DNA of 64,000 nucleotides from Phorcus lineatus (taxonomy: Eukaryota > Mollusca > Gastropoda > Trochida > Trochidae), in the NCBI GenBank assembly GCA_921293015.1, contig OV121098.1:11135016-11199015 (forward strand). The letters are read 5' to 3'. Shown piece by piece: positions 1 through 11,777 of the stretch (its first letter is position 1; each line of letters starts with the position of its first letter). The position numbers were made by a program, and so were the translations under genes. The notes beneath the pieces are model-generated. The model was not told where the DNA came from. It was given only the letters and a program-made list of their open reading frames with translations, and ran no database searches.

Positions 1-160
1 TAATAATTAGGGTGTGCAGTATAATAGGTATATCGGTATATTGCAAATACAGAAACAACACGATACGTACCGGTACACTCTTCTTTAGATATCCAATATA
101 TCGAAGGTTTTTAAATTAACAATTTCCATGTAAAATTTCAGAAAAACAAAACTAAAAAAA
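1..160. repeat. Possible hAT terminal fragment at the window edge
   Basis: Near base 8 the sequence TAGGGTGTGCAGTATAA leads into a stretch rich in ATATCGGTATATTGC and CGATACGTACCGGTAC. This resembles the subterminal part of the hAT-like element starting at 56776. The other end is not visible. Confidence 0.3.
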
Positions 161-1310
161 TGTGATTTTACTGAAAATTGTCCCATAAAGTGTTAAGTCC
201 CAAAATGAAAATAGCACAGACATGTTAAAGTCCGAAAGCAGTCACTGAATTATCTGTCTTTATGAAACCAGTAGAGCATTGATCACTGTTCCAATTGCTG
301 TTAATTAGTCGAGAGAGGGGGGAAAACTAACATATGGAAAGTACCATCATATTGCAATACAGAAAAGAGGAAATGAAAACTATCTCATTCTGAAGGGATA
401 TGCGACATAGTATATTTTATAAGAAAAATATGACATGCACTGGGTGCTACTACCTGGAATAAGAAATAGGTTGCACTCAGCAATTTTTACATGCACTGGT
501 GCAACTTTTAAATGATGAAATCGACCTCTGTACTGTCTAAGTAAACTTGTTTCCATTGGAGCATCAGACCTGTTAATCGTCCAATTTCAGAAGCAATGGC
601 CATAACTCTGTCAAAAATAAATTTTGGCAATGGCTTTCGAACTTGATCACGAGTATCATCAGGTTATCCGTAACCAAAATGTCACTCCTCTAGGTGTAAT
701 AGTTTCTGAGAAAATCTGTCCCCATAAGAGCAACAGATTTGTTAATCGTTACAAGTCCAATTGAGCAAACAAGGGCCATAAGTCTTTAAAACTGTGAGGA
801 ACCGACTTTTTAATTCATATATTCTGATTAACTTTTTTTTCAGTAACGTAAATATTTTCACATTGTTTCCAAATTGGCCCTATTTTCTAATTGTCATACA
901 TTATCATACTTCCCGATAAATGTAAATGTCACTAAATGTTTTCTCATCAATTCTCCTTTGCCATCAGTAAATATCAACATCGTAATTCAACATTAATATC
1001 TTTTGTTTACCTTTCAACACTCTCCTCGTGTTTGCATCTAGCATAACCTTTCATGTCAAATTACCTTGATCCCTGACCCAGGTCACGCATTGTTTACTTC
1101 CGGGTCACAGCTGTCAAACTTTCGCGGGTAAGTTACGCGATAGTGTATATGTCAAACTTAGATCTTGCCTTTATTCATGGTTAGGATTATATCATTGCCT
1201 AGAAATGAATTATTATGCTATTTTAGGGCTTTAGTAGTTACAATAGATTGCATTTTGGTAATTTTTGATAGACATTTCTGTCATCTTCATCGGGTGCACG
1301 TCACTTGGTG

Positions 1311-1420
1311 CATATTCCACAAGCAAATTCCACAAGCAGATTCCACAAGCCTATTCCACGAGCAAATTCCACAAGCGTTTTCCACTAGATTGCACAAGAT
1401 TGCACAGAATTCCACAAGAT
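1311..1420 (+). repeat. Short tandem repeats upstream of the LTR TATA box
   Basis: Five to seven imperfect units of about 12 bp, with consensus ATTCCACAAGCA, sit directly upstream of TATAAATA. Their position suggests enhancer-like repeats of the LTR, which is an inference. Confidence 0.6.
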
Positions 1421-1427
1421 CGGAGGG

Positions 1428-1435
1428 TATAAATA
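1428..1435 (+). promoter_or_regulatory. TATA box of the LTR
   Basis: TATAAATA stands about 25-30 bp before a G-rich stretch and inside the LTR described above. Confidence 0.5.
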
Positions 1436-2483
1436 GAGGTGCCAGTCGACTGGCCCAGGTTAGCCTGTCATCGCCGTAGTGTAAAGGTCGTCTTAGCGTC
1501 ACTCGTCATTAGGTTAGTTGGGTTACTCAGAAATTTTAGAGGGTTGTTATCGTAGCGTTGTAATTCAGGTTCACATAAATAACGTTAGGAAGAAGTAGTA
1601 TTGTGTTTTTGGCAGATAATTTATTAGCGAACACTCGCGCTCATATTAAAGTTTTACCGGAGTGTTCAGGGTTGTATTTTCACAAAGTTTATGAATGTTG
1701 CAGACTGAGTTAAACTCAAGGTGCATTTAATATTGAGATTGTTTCACGTTGAAATATGATAATACAGTAACGTAGCTGTAGCAGTTCCACTTGAAAGTAT
1801 TTGTTGACATATTACAGGGTAAATTTCTGTGATATTAGAAGTAGTATTTTGTGAGATTGTCTGTTTCTCAGTGGTTCTTTCAGACAGAGTTTTACAGTTT
1901 TGAAGTGATAAATAACTGTAGTTCAGTGATATTGTAGTTGTTTGAATATAAAGTTAATCACTGTGAATTCCATTACAGTTGTCAGAGTTGAGACATTTCT
2001 AGTATAGACTAATTGAGATATACTGTTGAAGTTTATTGTTATCTATTGTTGATATCTCTTTCATCATAAATATTGTATAATTACAAATACAAGCATAATC
2101 AAACATTATCTAAACGGATTGATCCCAGAAGTTTGTTTATATTAATCTGTGGTCTTGTTGAAGGCATAAGATTCTGTCTATAAAGTATAAGTTCATTATA
2201 AAGCATTTAAAGATCATATTTCATAAGTAAACAAAGTTGATCAAGTTATGTAAACCTATATGGTGTTAAGTCATTACACATATAGATCTCATATTTATCA
2301 TACAAGTGTTGTTTATCCAGAGTTTAGACGTTTGATTCTGATACCTATCAGTATTACAGTTTATTGTTTAGTGTTGTATGAATAAGATTCTGTGATAAGC
2401 AACAATACAATTATTGTTGCTCTATGATCTCATAAATCTTGAATCTTCATATACATATTTTTCAGTTGGGTGTCTCATCACCA

Positions 2484-2489
2484 AATAAA
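2484..2489 (+). promoter_or_regulatory. Polyadenylation signal of the LTR
   Basis: AATAAA lies about 110 bp before the LTR end and on the same strand as the TATA box. Confidence 0.45.
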
Positions 2490-2640
2490 ATCGTTATTGA
2501 ACTTTAAAACCATTTGTTGATTTATCATTTGCCTTGAAGTATTAATTATTGAGAAGAATTAGCCATCCTGACAAGAGGCTATCATTGCATGGTCGTCACA
2601 AAACAAAATTTCGAAAATGGCTTTCGAACTCGATCAGGAG

Positions 2641-3123
2641 CAGAGATGCCATCCCCCGCATGAGATAAGCAAAACGGAATCCAGTTTGTTTCAACCTGCT
2701 GTAAAAGTCAATGTGAAACTGAAACCTGTTTTGTATTATCAAACGAGAGAATGGTCCCGTGGTTAAAGAGTTCCAACATGATTGCTTTTTTTCCGTTATC
2801 TTCTGTCAAACAATGTGAGTGGGTTATATTAGATGTATTGAAATTAATTGCAGACTTCTGATAGACATTTTGTTAAAAGTTAACCACGATACTTTCATTG
2901 ATACTTGTTCAAATATATGATTAAAAGTATATAATCGAAAGTTAAGTCGGCAAATCTGCCAAATAAAATGTTTGGTCTGCATATCTAAGATTTCTAAATC
3001 TAAGGTGAATTTTTAGAACTTTTTTTTTTTTAATTCGTGGATTTTCTAGGGCAATTGTATTGGTGTAGTTTGAGTACAAAATTCGTTGCAACTACGATAA
3101 AATCGTAGAGGTTGGCATCTCTG
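2641..3123. mobile_element. hAT-type MITE, 483 bp, 6-bp target duplication
   Basis: The termini CAGAGATGCCA and TGGCATCTCTG are exact inverted repeats, and CAGGAG stands on both sides (2635-2640 and 3124-3129). The insertion cleanly splits the interspersed repeat. CAG-type ends with a 6-bp duplication fit the hAT branch with 6-bp target sites. There is no ORF of note. Confidence 0.75.
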
Positions 3124-3451
3124 CAGGAGTATCATCAGTTGTATCCATAACCACCTCTAGGTGTAATAGTTTCTGAGAAAATCTGTCCCCATTGTACCCC
3201 ACATAACTAAGTACAAAAAATGACGTTTCCATGGAAACAGCAAAAAAAAATTGAATTCCAGAAAATTCAAAAGTAGTCCAAACTGTAGACAAGGTTATGG
3301 TTAACAAGTGTGCATAGGTTTGGTTGATCTAGACCAAATGGTTATTGAGTAAATTGACCGGATGGAAGGACAGACAGACGGACGGAATGACCGCTATGCC
3401 GCTTACTTCGTACCGGGGGTATAATTAGTAAAAGATTCTAAAATTGCTTAC

Positions 3452-3535
3452 CTCACCAACAATACTTATATCATGAGCTGAGGCCTTCTCATAGATGATG
3501 TTATTTAACTTATATCCCTCCGAACGAATAATCAA
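3452..3535 (-). CDS. Host receptor-like gene, exon 7 of 7 visible
   Basis: The exon has 84 nt (28 codons, phase 0), acceptor GTTTCAG and donor GGTAAGC. It reads LIIRSEGYKLNNIIYEKASA, then HDISIVGE. A beta strand, a helix and a second strand starting I-S-I-V form a typical second-lobe unit of the ligand domain. The next exon in the 3' direction was not found in positions 1-3450, so the gene probably continues beyond the window. Confidence 0.75.
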
Positions 3536-3789
3536 CTGAAACAAAAGAGACTTTTAATGAATTTGAAGCAAATTTTTTTTAAAGTAATCTCAATTGCATT
3601 TTCATTCTGCTCTGTCCAAACATTGATTCTTGTCTCATATTTTTAAGCATGACATGCTCAACGTGACAAAATTTGGGGGAATTTCATCAATTTATTTTGT
3701 TGTAACAAAGCATGACATTAGTCAGTATCTAACTGTTACCTTCAATAAACAACATTTACATGTTTCCAGCAGATTGTCTTAACACTTAC

Positions 3790-3885
3790 AATGTGAGTAA
3801 ATCTTCTAGATTTAGCAGCCAAGAACAAACTTTGAGCAACAGAATCCTCATGCCAAGCCAGACTGTTGTAGTATGGATAAAGTGT
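3790..3885 (-). CDS. Host receptor-like gene, exon 6 of 7
   Basis: The acceptor TTTTTCAG is at 3886 and the donor GTAAGTG at 3789. The exon is 96 nt (32 codons, phase 0). It reads TLYPYYNSLAWHEDSVAQSL, then AAKSRRFTHI. This corresponds to the Y-P-x-x-x-R/S-L-x-x-x-D-x-x-x-A helix segment of ANF-receptor domains, which leads into the strand that contacts ligand in the second lobe. Confidence 0.78.
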
Positions 3886-4589
3886 CTGAAAAAGATACAA
3901 AATAGAAAACAATTAAAGAAATAACATTTAGGGAGTAACTATCCTTTACACACTCTTATGTGAATATTAAAACAGAATATTAAAATGTTCCATAAATTCT
4001 GTAAGAGGCTCAGCTGATATCAAACGACAATCACACAGACACATCTGGATCTCAATCTTACAAAGAGGAATTCTAAAAAAATTGAAATTCCTAGATGCAT
4101 GATTGGTGTCTGAGAAAAAAGACAACAGATGATTTGAGCCTCGGTATACGGCCGTGTCCATATTTGAAGGGAGTCAGTATCAAACTACAAACTTTAATCT
4201 TCATATAACAAAGATGTCATTCTGAAAATGTTTGCCTCCTACACCAAAAAGTTTTGGCGTTTTGGTGAATCAGCCTAAAGATGCACCCCTGCTATGCTAA
4301 TAACTTTTCCAGGTACAAATTAAACATCTCCTGTCTGCAAATATCATTCTCTCCAAACAGAGGTAGCTCTGTCATAAATTCCTATACAACCTCTGTCTTA
4401 ATACGCAGGTTTCTCGGGCTTATATAGTAATTAAAAAAATTTCAGCTTGTTATGCCAACTCATTTTGGAGACAATTTTTGATGATAATTTAAAGGGATGC
4501 CTGGGTTTCAGTCCCAAATGTACAAATTCCGATCAGCGATCTTTGAGCAAGATAAATCCCAACAAAATGTCAGGAGCATGTCATTAATA

Positions 4590-4955
4590 CAGTGGCGGAT
4601 CCAAGGGGGGGGGGGGGGGGGGGTTTCAGGGGGTCCGGACCCCCCCGCCCCCCTTGAAAATCAATTATAGATTCAAGTCAATAAAAATTATTTGAAAATC
4701 ATAAATAACGTAACATTAGCCCACAAAAGGTCAGGAAGCACAGCTAAAGACTTAAAAAAAAAAATGAGCATGTCACTAATACAGTGGCGGTTCCAGGGGG
4801 GGGGGGGGGGGGGGTTGGGGTTCAGGGGGTCCGGACCCCCCCTCCCTTTGAAAATCAGTTATAGACTTAAGTCAATAAAAATAATTTGAAAATCATAAAT
4901 AACATAACAATAGCCCATAGCTCCCCCCCTTTTAAAAATCCTGGATCTGCCACTG
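4590..4955. mobile_element. hAT-type MITE with duplicated left end, next to host exon 5
   Basis: Left termini CAGTGGCGG occur at 4590 and again at 4782, each followed by a poly-G run. One right terminus, GATCTGCCACTG, ends at 4955. The sequence CTAATA flanks the inner copy and the right end. The 192-bp stretch from the first left end to the second is a tandem duplication of the left half. The right end is 14 nt from host exon 5 at 4970. Confidence 0.7.
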
Positions 4956-4969
4956 CTAATATCACAAAC

Positions 4970-5107
4970 CTTATTTCCAAATTCTAACTTTGTGTCTCTA
5001 GTTGAGAGGACGGGCATCATGTCATCATTCAGGAGAGGTGTCAACTTCTCAGTCAGTTCGTCGTTACCAAATCCAACAATGCCTCTCACCATTTCATTTG
5101 CATTCAC
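4970..5107 (-). CDS. Host receptor-like gene, exon 5 of 7
   Basis: The exon has 138 nt, exactly 46 codons in phase 0, with acceptor ATGCTGTAG and donor GGTTTGTG. It reads VNANEMVRGIVGFGNDELTE, then PVLSTRDTKLEF. The segment I-V-G followed by two residues and then P-V-L-S matches the third strand region of ANF-receptor domains, where other family members have V-I-G-P-x-x-S and I-P-x-I-S. A transposon terminus lies 14 nt past the exon end, just inside the donor-side intron. Confidence 0.78.
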
Positions 5108-5394
5108 CTACAGCATAATAGAGTGGGAGATGATGTCCAAAAAAAATTAAAATTTCACATACATGTGGTTTTGGGCTTCCATGCATACTCACACCTGACT
5201 CGGGTCCAGTTTTATGTCCTTGAGAACTCATAAAGAGGAAATTTATACATTTATGCAGTGTAAGCCAAGTAACTGCAACAGTATGTATGTTTGTTTTCTG
5301 ATGTGTGAGACGATCAACATGACGTCAACAACACATGTCATTTTAAAATAAACCTTTATGACAATATGCATGGTATCATGTATGTATATGGCTA

Positions 5395-5776
5395 AACCAG
5401 GAGCATAGCTCAGTTGAACGCTATCAGTGAAGTTCAGCAACATCGGGTGTGGCTCGCCGGATGGGTGGGTTAACCCGTCATTGCTGGACAAGCTGAGAGA
5501 TTGAAGGGTTGATTCCCTGCCCCACACTGAGACACGAGTTAACAGGTTTGTGGTGTCTACTTGGGCAAGAGACTTAGTACAAAATGTGCCTCTGTTCACC
5601 CAGCAGGAAATTGCTACCTGGTAAAGCAGTGTGTTGGTGGTGACCTTCTAGCGACAAATATGTCAGCTTTGGTTAGACCAGGGTAATCATGTTGGTAGCG
5701 CCTTGAGCATGCACTAGTGGATGGAAACGTGCGCCTTATAAATATCCACATTATTATTAATATTATTATTATTATC
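5395..5776 (+). mobile_element. tRNA-related SINE with (ATT)n tail
   Basis: The head has a box A-like TAGCTCAGTTG (5406-5416) and a box B-like GGTTGATTCCC (5507-5517), spaced wider than in a tRNA. A central body follows, then AGCGCCTTGAGCATGCACTA, CGCCTTATAAATATCCACA and a run of ATT. This 3' part resembles a SINE tail common in marine invertebrates. Pol III transcription and LINE-supplied mobilisation are expected for the class. No clear target duplication was found. Confidence 0.65.
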
Positions 5777-7560
5777 ATAAACAACAACTACATGACCTCT
5801 TGTGCAAAGATTAGAATTTTGGGGACTCAGGTTCAAGTGAAATCTGCCCTTTTGAGAAGTATATGGTCTACATCTTTAGAATTTTAATTTTACATGATAC
5901 TAAAGCACTTTCAAATAATCGGCTATGTTAAGGCGGAATATCAGTGCTGCAGTCTGGATTTCATTGGAAGGGGTCCCTACCTTTTGAAAATGTGGGCCAG
6001 TGAGAAAAAATAGAGCTCATTAAGCTATCTAAAATCTATTTTGCAAATGGTCACACAGTCACCGTTTGCAGGCCAAATAATAATATATGTATATGTCTTA
6101 GTACGTATGTATGTGTCAAGATCTAATCTAGTGAGTGTTTTCTGCGAGAGAACGGATCGCCTGAATGCATCCGACGGTGTGGAGAGAGCGTGTTCTGCAT
6201 GCGCGGGTACTGAAGCGTGACTGTCTGGGTGAGAGGGCGGATACCCAGCAATTGTCGTACGCTGCAGACGGGTACTCAGTGGTGTTTGGGCAGAGATGTG
6301 TGAGTGTAGATTAATTCTCACTGAATGTTTATTGTGTTAAAAATATGAATGAATTGGATATTTTAATACACGTGAATTTTGAATGTTCAATGTTTGAATA
6401 AGCAATGTATTCTGTTGAGCAATATATTGAAGATATGCTGTATAGAATTTAGTGTACAGTAGGGATATGTGTATTTATATTGAAAGTCGTGTTTTATATG
6501 TGTATATAAGATACCCACGGCATTAAAACAATGGCGAACAATGGGACCGACGATGTGCTTTATTTGACGATACAACCATGCGCAAGGTTAATGACGTCAT
6601 TTCAAGTAACGTTACGAATGACGTCATATTGGCCAAGTCCATTGCTCAAACTTGAGGGGGCCATTGTCCATCATGGCTGACTCGGCGTCTGTCGATTCGA
6701 AACCAAAAGGAGAGGTGTGGGCTGCGCCCTTCCTGTTTTATGCCCACTGCTATGTTTTATTCAACGAGAGATGCACACCAACTCGTCTTCTATTTCTTAA
6801 GTAACAGGATGGTTAGAAATGGCAACTAGTATTTCGTGTTCAAAATGGCATCCATAAAAATTACGGACTGTGGTTCCGATAAATAAATACAAGTAGTTTG
6901 TATTGTAGCACCCGGGACATGGTGTAACTGAGGCCAAGTCAGGATGACCTTTGTTCAGCAACAGACTCAGTTGAACTGTATACTCCTGAAGGGTGATGAG
7001 CTTTGACCAGTGGGCGAGCAGGGGGTCACCAGGAGATTGCCAAGGTCATAGTAGTGTCAACTGTGGACTGAGGAGTCAGACATGTTTGGGTGTGTGAATG
7101 TATGTACTCTATTATGCGTATATTAATGTATGTATGTATGTATGCTTTAATTGCTTGTAAGCTTGTATGTTTGTATATATGTATTGTTAAGGTTTACTGT
7201 ATGGTATTGTGTTTATTTTAAGGAATTTTTATCAAAGCTTCTAAATCTTAGTGTCTCATAGTCCTGTGTAGGCCGGGCCCTGTTTCAGGGTGTGACACTT
7301 TTTGTAATAAACTATTCTTAATATTCCTCTTCTTCTTCTTCTAACAAAATCTATTAATCATGATCGCCTTCAGTTAAAGGACAGCTAATTAAGGAGTGGT
7401 ACTGTTTTATAGTATAGTAATGAATAAAAATAACATTTCTTTTGTTCACTTTATTTGGCATTGTATTTTTAAAAATCACATGAAACAATTATTGACTAAA
7501 TTCAAGTATATTAATATATATTGATCTAAGAAATGAAAGAATAAAAGTTAAATTAGGGCA
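5777..7560. other. Intronic stretch without recognised gene
   Basis: Contents: a GC-richer part at 6110-6300, a TGACGTCA-like motif near 6590-6630, and (ATGT)n tracts at 7095-7145. Around 6903-7345 TGTAGCACCCGGG leads to a GTAATAAAC signal, which could be an LTR fragment, but no second terminus or target duplication supports that. The rest of this intron was seen as plain AT-rich sequence. Confidence 0.4.
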
Positions 7561-7668
7561 TATGATAAAAACTTCCCTTTCATCAAAAATTCATGGTAAA
7601 CAACAAATAAAACGTATGATAAAAACTTCCCTTTCAACAAAAATTCATGGTAAACAACAAATAAAACG
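7561..7668. repeat. Two tandem copies of a 54-bp unit
   Basis: Each unit starts TATGATAAAAACTTCCCTTT. The second, at 7615-7668, differs from the first by about one base. Confidence 0.9.
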
Positions 7669-9040
7669 TCTCCAGATAGACCATAGATAATGACCTTCAT
7701 TTATCTCAAATGCCCTCGTATTACGATTTAAACCTCATCAAATTCTCACATACTTGTATTGATATAGTAGATATGGCCGCCTATCTTAAGTCGCATGCAA
7801 TGAAATCATAACAAAACTTGACGACTTACATGAACATTGCTTTGGGGGACTGACAATGACTGAACATTAAAGTTTTCAATGATGAAGTTTTACCAATATA
7901 TTTCACAGTAAACTGGCAAGGAGAAATGTTTTTGAAAGATTTAGGAAAAGGAAACATGGACCAACTCACTGGTGCTTTAATTGGGTGCAATTTTCCTGTA
8001 GATATAGAAGGAGAAAAGCAGCTGTTTTTGGTTCGCCAATGTACGTTTGAATTATTCAATAATATTGTATGAAAATCATCGTAAGGCTATTCCATTCTTC
8101 ACTTTTGTACATTTCATATATCTAAATGTCACCACCCTAAAATGTCCTGAGTTTCCAATAGCTACAAGAAATGCAATCACCTAAATATGAAACGTGGTGT
8201 TGTCTACGTTTGACGACACATACATTTGAGTTTACCATACAATGCGATTGGGCAAGCAATTTACTATTCTTTATTTCTCCATAAAAAAATATTATATACA
8301 TAGTCAATAACTCTAAACTTGTAAAAACCCATAAGATATTCTTTTACAGATGGATAAATTATGGGTATAAGCACATACCGTATATGACCGGGTATAAGTC
8401 GGTAAGTGTTCAATTTGGCTTAGTTAAATAAGTTGAATTTACCCAGGGGCCCCACTTTCATCCATAATTCCTTACGAAAACCCACCTGTAAACGGGTATG
8501 TACGGACCTACATGCTTGCACTTAGCGCTAATTAGCTGCTTTGAAAGTACATTTCCTTTATCATTGGTTGACGTCGTTTATTTTTTAATCACTTAATTTT
8601 TCTTCAAAGTGCGCTTGCTTCGTACCGCAACGCGTAATAGCGAATCGTCATGTGAACAGAGGAGATTTATGTTATTCTTCAACTTTACAAACTACTCCCC
8701 TTTCCCCCGCCCCTCATCCATAAGTGACCACATTTCCAGACACAGTGTATTCAGCCATGACAAACTGAAAAGCGTTCTTGATCATTCTTTCTTTCTTTCT
8801 AACAGTTCACTCATAGCGGGAGGAGTTGGCACAAGTGGAGAACTACTTTTAGAGCAACATCTCTTGATGGGTCAGTTCTTGTCGGTATCAAAGGGGTATA
8901 ACGGTTCAAAATGCGCCAAAGCCGAAACGTATCATACCAAAACAACTTACGAATTAAGAAATACCTTTAATCTTTAATTGAACAACACACGAATAAATAT
9001 TAAAAGTTGAATCTGTGTTCTTTTTGTGTAACAAGAAAAA
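7669..9040. other. Intronic stretch without recognised gene
   Basis: Mostly AT-rich. There is an open frame of 122 codons at 8609-8977 on the plus strand, with no recognisable motif and a composition unlike the host exons. I do not call it a gene. Confidence 0.35.
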
Positions 9041-9051
9041 AGTGAGCATGG

Positions 9052-10050
9052 CTCACATACCCCCGCAGCCCGTCTGATTTCTTATCCCTCTCGTCTGAAT
9101 TAATATGATTGTGGATAACCTGATTTATTAAAAGTTACTGTAATAGTGTAAGAGTAAATGTGTCCCATATGAAGCATCAGACCTGTTAATCACTGCAAGT
9201 CAAATTGCACATTCAAGGGCCATAACTTTGTGAAAAATAATATTTTGGAAATGGCTTTCGAACTCATTCAAGAGCATCAACAGGTGTGTCCAAAACCAAA
9301 ATTTCATTCACCTAAGTGTCATACTGTCTGAGAAAACTTGTCCCCATTGAAGCATCAGATCTGTTAATCGCTTCAAGCCCAATTTCAGAAGCAAGGGCCA
9401 TTACTCTTTTAAAATGAAATTTCAAAAATGGCTTTCAAACTCGATCAAGAGTATCATCAGGTGTATCCATAACCAAAATGTCACTCCTCTAGGTGTAATA
9501 GTTTCTGAGAAAATCTGTCCCCATAAGAGTAACAGATTTGTCCAATTGAGCAAACAAGGGCCATAAGTCTTTAAAACAAAATTTCGGAAATGGCTTTCGA
9601 ACTCGATCAGGACTGAGGAGTATCATCAGGTGTATCCATAATCACCTCTGAGAAAATGCAATGGCCATAACTCTGTCAAAAATAAATTTTGGCAATGGCT
9701 TTCGAACTTGATCAAGAGTATCATCAGGTTATCCATAACCAAAATGTCACTCCTCTAGGTGTAATAGTTTCTGAGAAAATCTGTCCCCATTGTACACGTA
9801 CCATATAACTAAGTCCAAAAAATTATGTTTCCATGAAAGGACAAGAAAAAATGAATTCCAGACAATTCAAAAGTGGTCCAAACTGTAGACAAGGTTGTGG
9901 TTAATAAGTGTGCAAAGTTTGGTTGATCTAGACCTAACGATTTTTGAAAAAATTGACCGCATGGAGGGACGGAGCGACAGATGGACGGAGGAATGGATGG
10001 AATGAGCGCTATATACCCCTGCTTGGGTGTAGAAGTAAGCGTGGGTATAA
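9052..10050. repeat. Interspersed repeat, copy 2
   Basis: Same family as 524-3432, but without large inserts. It opens CATACCCCCGCAGCCCG and closes with a purine-rich GGAC/GGA tract and GTGGGTATAAT, so the ends are weakly inverted. Inside are three to four diverged units of about 200 bp. It supplies the empty-site sequences for the LTR and MITE in copy 1. Confidence 0.7.
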
Positions 10051-10603
10051 TAAAGCATTAAATCAAATATATGAGTTGTTTAAGCCTGTTGTTTTAACAA
10101 AGCTACTGAAGTCTTTGACTAATGTAAACAATAAGAAGTTTGTAATGTTTCGACAAAGCTTTTGAGATCTTGAACATGAAATTGCCTTTGTTTTTGTTTT
10201 CCTTGGAACGACTTCAGATATATGTAACTAAATCAATTCAGTTCCAATTTTGAAAAATAAATTTTTTAATTCCAAAAGTAACACATTGGCCTTATAATAT
10301 TTATTAGTCATGACTATCCTGCCGTGCCTTTCAAATGGAACAATTCTTTGGTATACCTTTTGGAGCGTTTTGGTACGCTACGTTTTGGTTCTGGCCCGTT
10401 TTGACCAGGAACCATCGCAGGGGTGATAGCTGGGTCAATCTATGTATTTATGTGAAAAACGTAACTCTGATGGGATAAAAAAATCTCTTTTTGTTGATAT
10501 TTTCCTCAAGGAAATAAAGATTTGTATTTGTATTAGATTTGGGGTGTGTTCTTCGAAAATTGAACTTACTGTAGTTTTGCAAGCAAGTAGAACTGGTCTG
10601 AAC

Positions 10604-11331
10604 TAGGGGTGTCACGATTCGGTTCGGTACATCGAAAATCGAATCGGTAGACGTACGATTTGATTTTGATTCTGTATGGATTCATTTCGATTCGATTATT
10701 CAAGTACCTACTTGAGTAAATCAAGTTATTTTATCTAAAGCACATGAGAAAATAGTGAACATTCGCTGTCGTACCGCATTTCCTTCATAGATTAACGTTG
10801 ATTCATAAAAGTAAAGACATGCCCCTGCACTGTATAACCAACGTCTGTGGATGGATTCGTATCCAAAACGATTTAATCCCTGTTGGATAATTTTTACACA
10901 AACACGTTCATAAAATTCAAAAAGGAATTTGCTGTCACCAGATTTCAGGATTGTCTGTCAAATATGACACAACTAAATATTTATAATCTTTAATTATGCA
11001 TGAAATACAAAATTATTCATTGTAAACCAACAATATGAGAATCAATTTATTTCTTTATATTTCAAAATGTGTATACTATACAACTCTTGTCATGTACGTG
11101 CAAGACTTATCCCATTTCATATAAGTTATCATTTTCATATTTTCTATTCATATATTGGTTTGTCCTAAAATTAATAAATGTTATTTGCTTTCACGAAAAA
11201 TATGAAATACAATTTCAATATTACCGTCAAAATGACCGGGTACGAGTTTCGAGAATCAAAAATAATCGAATCGAAGAGTTTGAATCGATAATCGAATCGA
11301 ATCGAAGTGAAAGTGAATCGTGACACCCCTA
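10604..11331. mobile_element. hAT MITE, 728 bp, 8-bp target duplication
   Basis: The ends TAGGGGTGTCACGATTC and GAATCGTGACACCCCTA are exact 17-bp inverted repeats. GTCTGAAC stands on both sides (10596-10603 and 11332-11339). Subterminal ATCGAATCGAA repeats occur at the right end. The 8-bp duplication with TAGGGGTG ends is the classic hAT signature. It contains no transposase. Confidence 0.88.
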
Positions 11332-11416
11332 GTCTGAACTGGTTTGACCTAATCCCATTGCTGTTGGACAAGGCAAATAATTTCCTCATAATTTTTTTAA
11401 ATGGTCATGTCGGAAT

Positions 11417-11721
11417 GGAGTTAAACCCACTCTGGTTTTTATTTTGGGGTTGAATGTAATACATTTTTTACCCCTTAATTTACTTGCAAGCTCAGTTAAA
11501 AATTTAATTTAGGGGTCAATAATGCAGTACATACAACCCCAAAATAAAAAAAACTGTGGATTTTGCTCGGTTTGAAATAAAATTTAGAGGGAAACAAATG
11601 CATTACATACAACCCAAAAATTAAAAAACTGTGGATTTTGCTCGGTTTGAAATAAAATTTAGAGGTAAACAAATGCACTACATACAACCCCAAAATAAAA
11701 AACCGGAGTGGATTTATCTCC
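11417..11721. mobile_element. Foldback MITE with internal 77-bp repeats
   Basis: Near-matching inverted ends run from GGAGTTAAACCCACTCTGG to CCGGAGTGGATTTATCTCC, extended inward by TTTATTTTGGGGTTG and its complement. Between them, three units of about 77 bp carry CTGTGGATTTTGCTCGG and ACATACAACCCC. The element ends 56 nt from host exon 4. The superfamily cannot be told. Confidence 0.65.
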
Positions 11722-11777
11722 TTATTAAAAGGTGCATGTAAAATATCGACATTCTTATAATTTAGCATTTAACTAAC

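Larger units (their letters stand above)
793..2600. mobile_element. Solo LTR, about 1.8 kb, with AAAC target duplication
   Basis: The insert begins TGTGAGGAACC and ends GGTCGTCACA, so it has TGTGA...TCACA ends, and it is flanked by AAAC at 789-792 and 2601-2604. The uninterrupted repeat at 9570-9600 shows the empty-site sequence. The element holds a TATA box (1428-1435) preceded by short repeats and a polyadenylation signal (2484-2489), as expected for an LTR. No gag or pol lies beside it, so it looks like a solo LTR left by recombination or a non-autonomous element. An LTR of 1.8 kb is long. The strand follows TATA and AATAAA and is most likely plus. Confidence 0.6.
524..3432. repeat. Interspersed repeat, copy 1, broken by a solo LTR and a MITE
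   Basis: The stretch is built from degenerate units of roughly 200 bp. Each unit has AATGGCTTTCGAACT, then GTATCATCAG, then AAAATGTCACTCCTCTAG, then GAGAAAATCTGTCCCC. It ends in a GACAGACAGACGGACGG tract and GGGGGTATAAT. A second copy lies at about 9052-10050. Copy 1 is split at 793-2600 by an LTR and at 2641-3123 by a MITE, so its own sequence is 524-792, 2601-2640 and 3124-3432. No coding potential was recognised. Confidence 0.7.

Noticed and set aside
1165..1479. 104-codon open frame over the LTR repeats
   Set aside because: It crosses the 12-bp tandem repeats and the TATA box, and its peptide repeats (PQA, HEQIPQA) only mirror the DNA repeats.
5406..5517. Functional tRNA gene
   Set aside because: Box A and box B are too far apart and no cloverleaf can be drawn; a SINE body and tail follow.
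6903..7345. Possible second LTR (TGTAGCACCC to TCTAACA)
   Set aside because: No target duplication and no convincing end pair; kept only as a remark in the spacer entry.
8609..8977. 122-codon open frame on the plus strand
   Set aside because: No domain, no plausible splice context and no repeat or transposon similarity that I recognise. It is within the length expected by chance in a window of this size.
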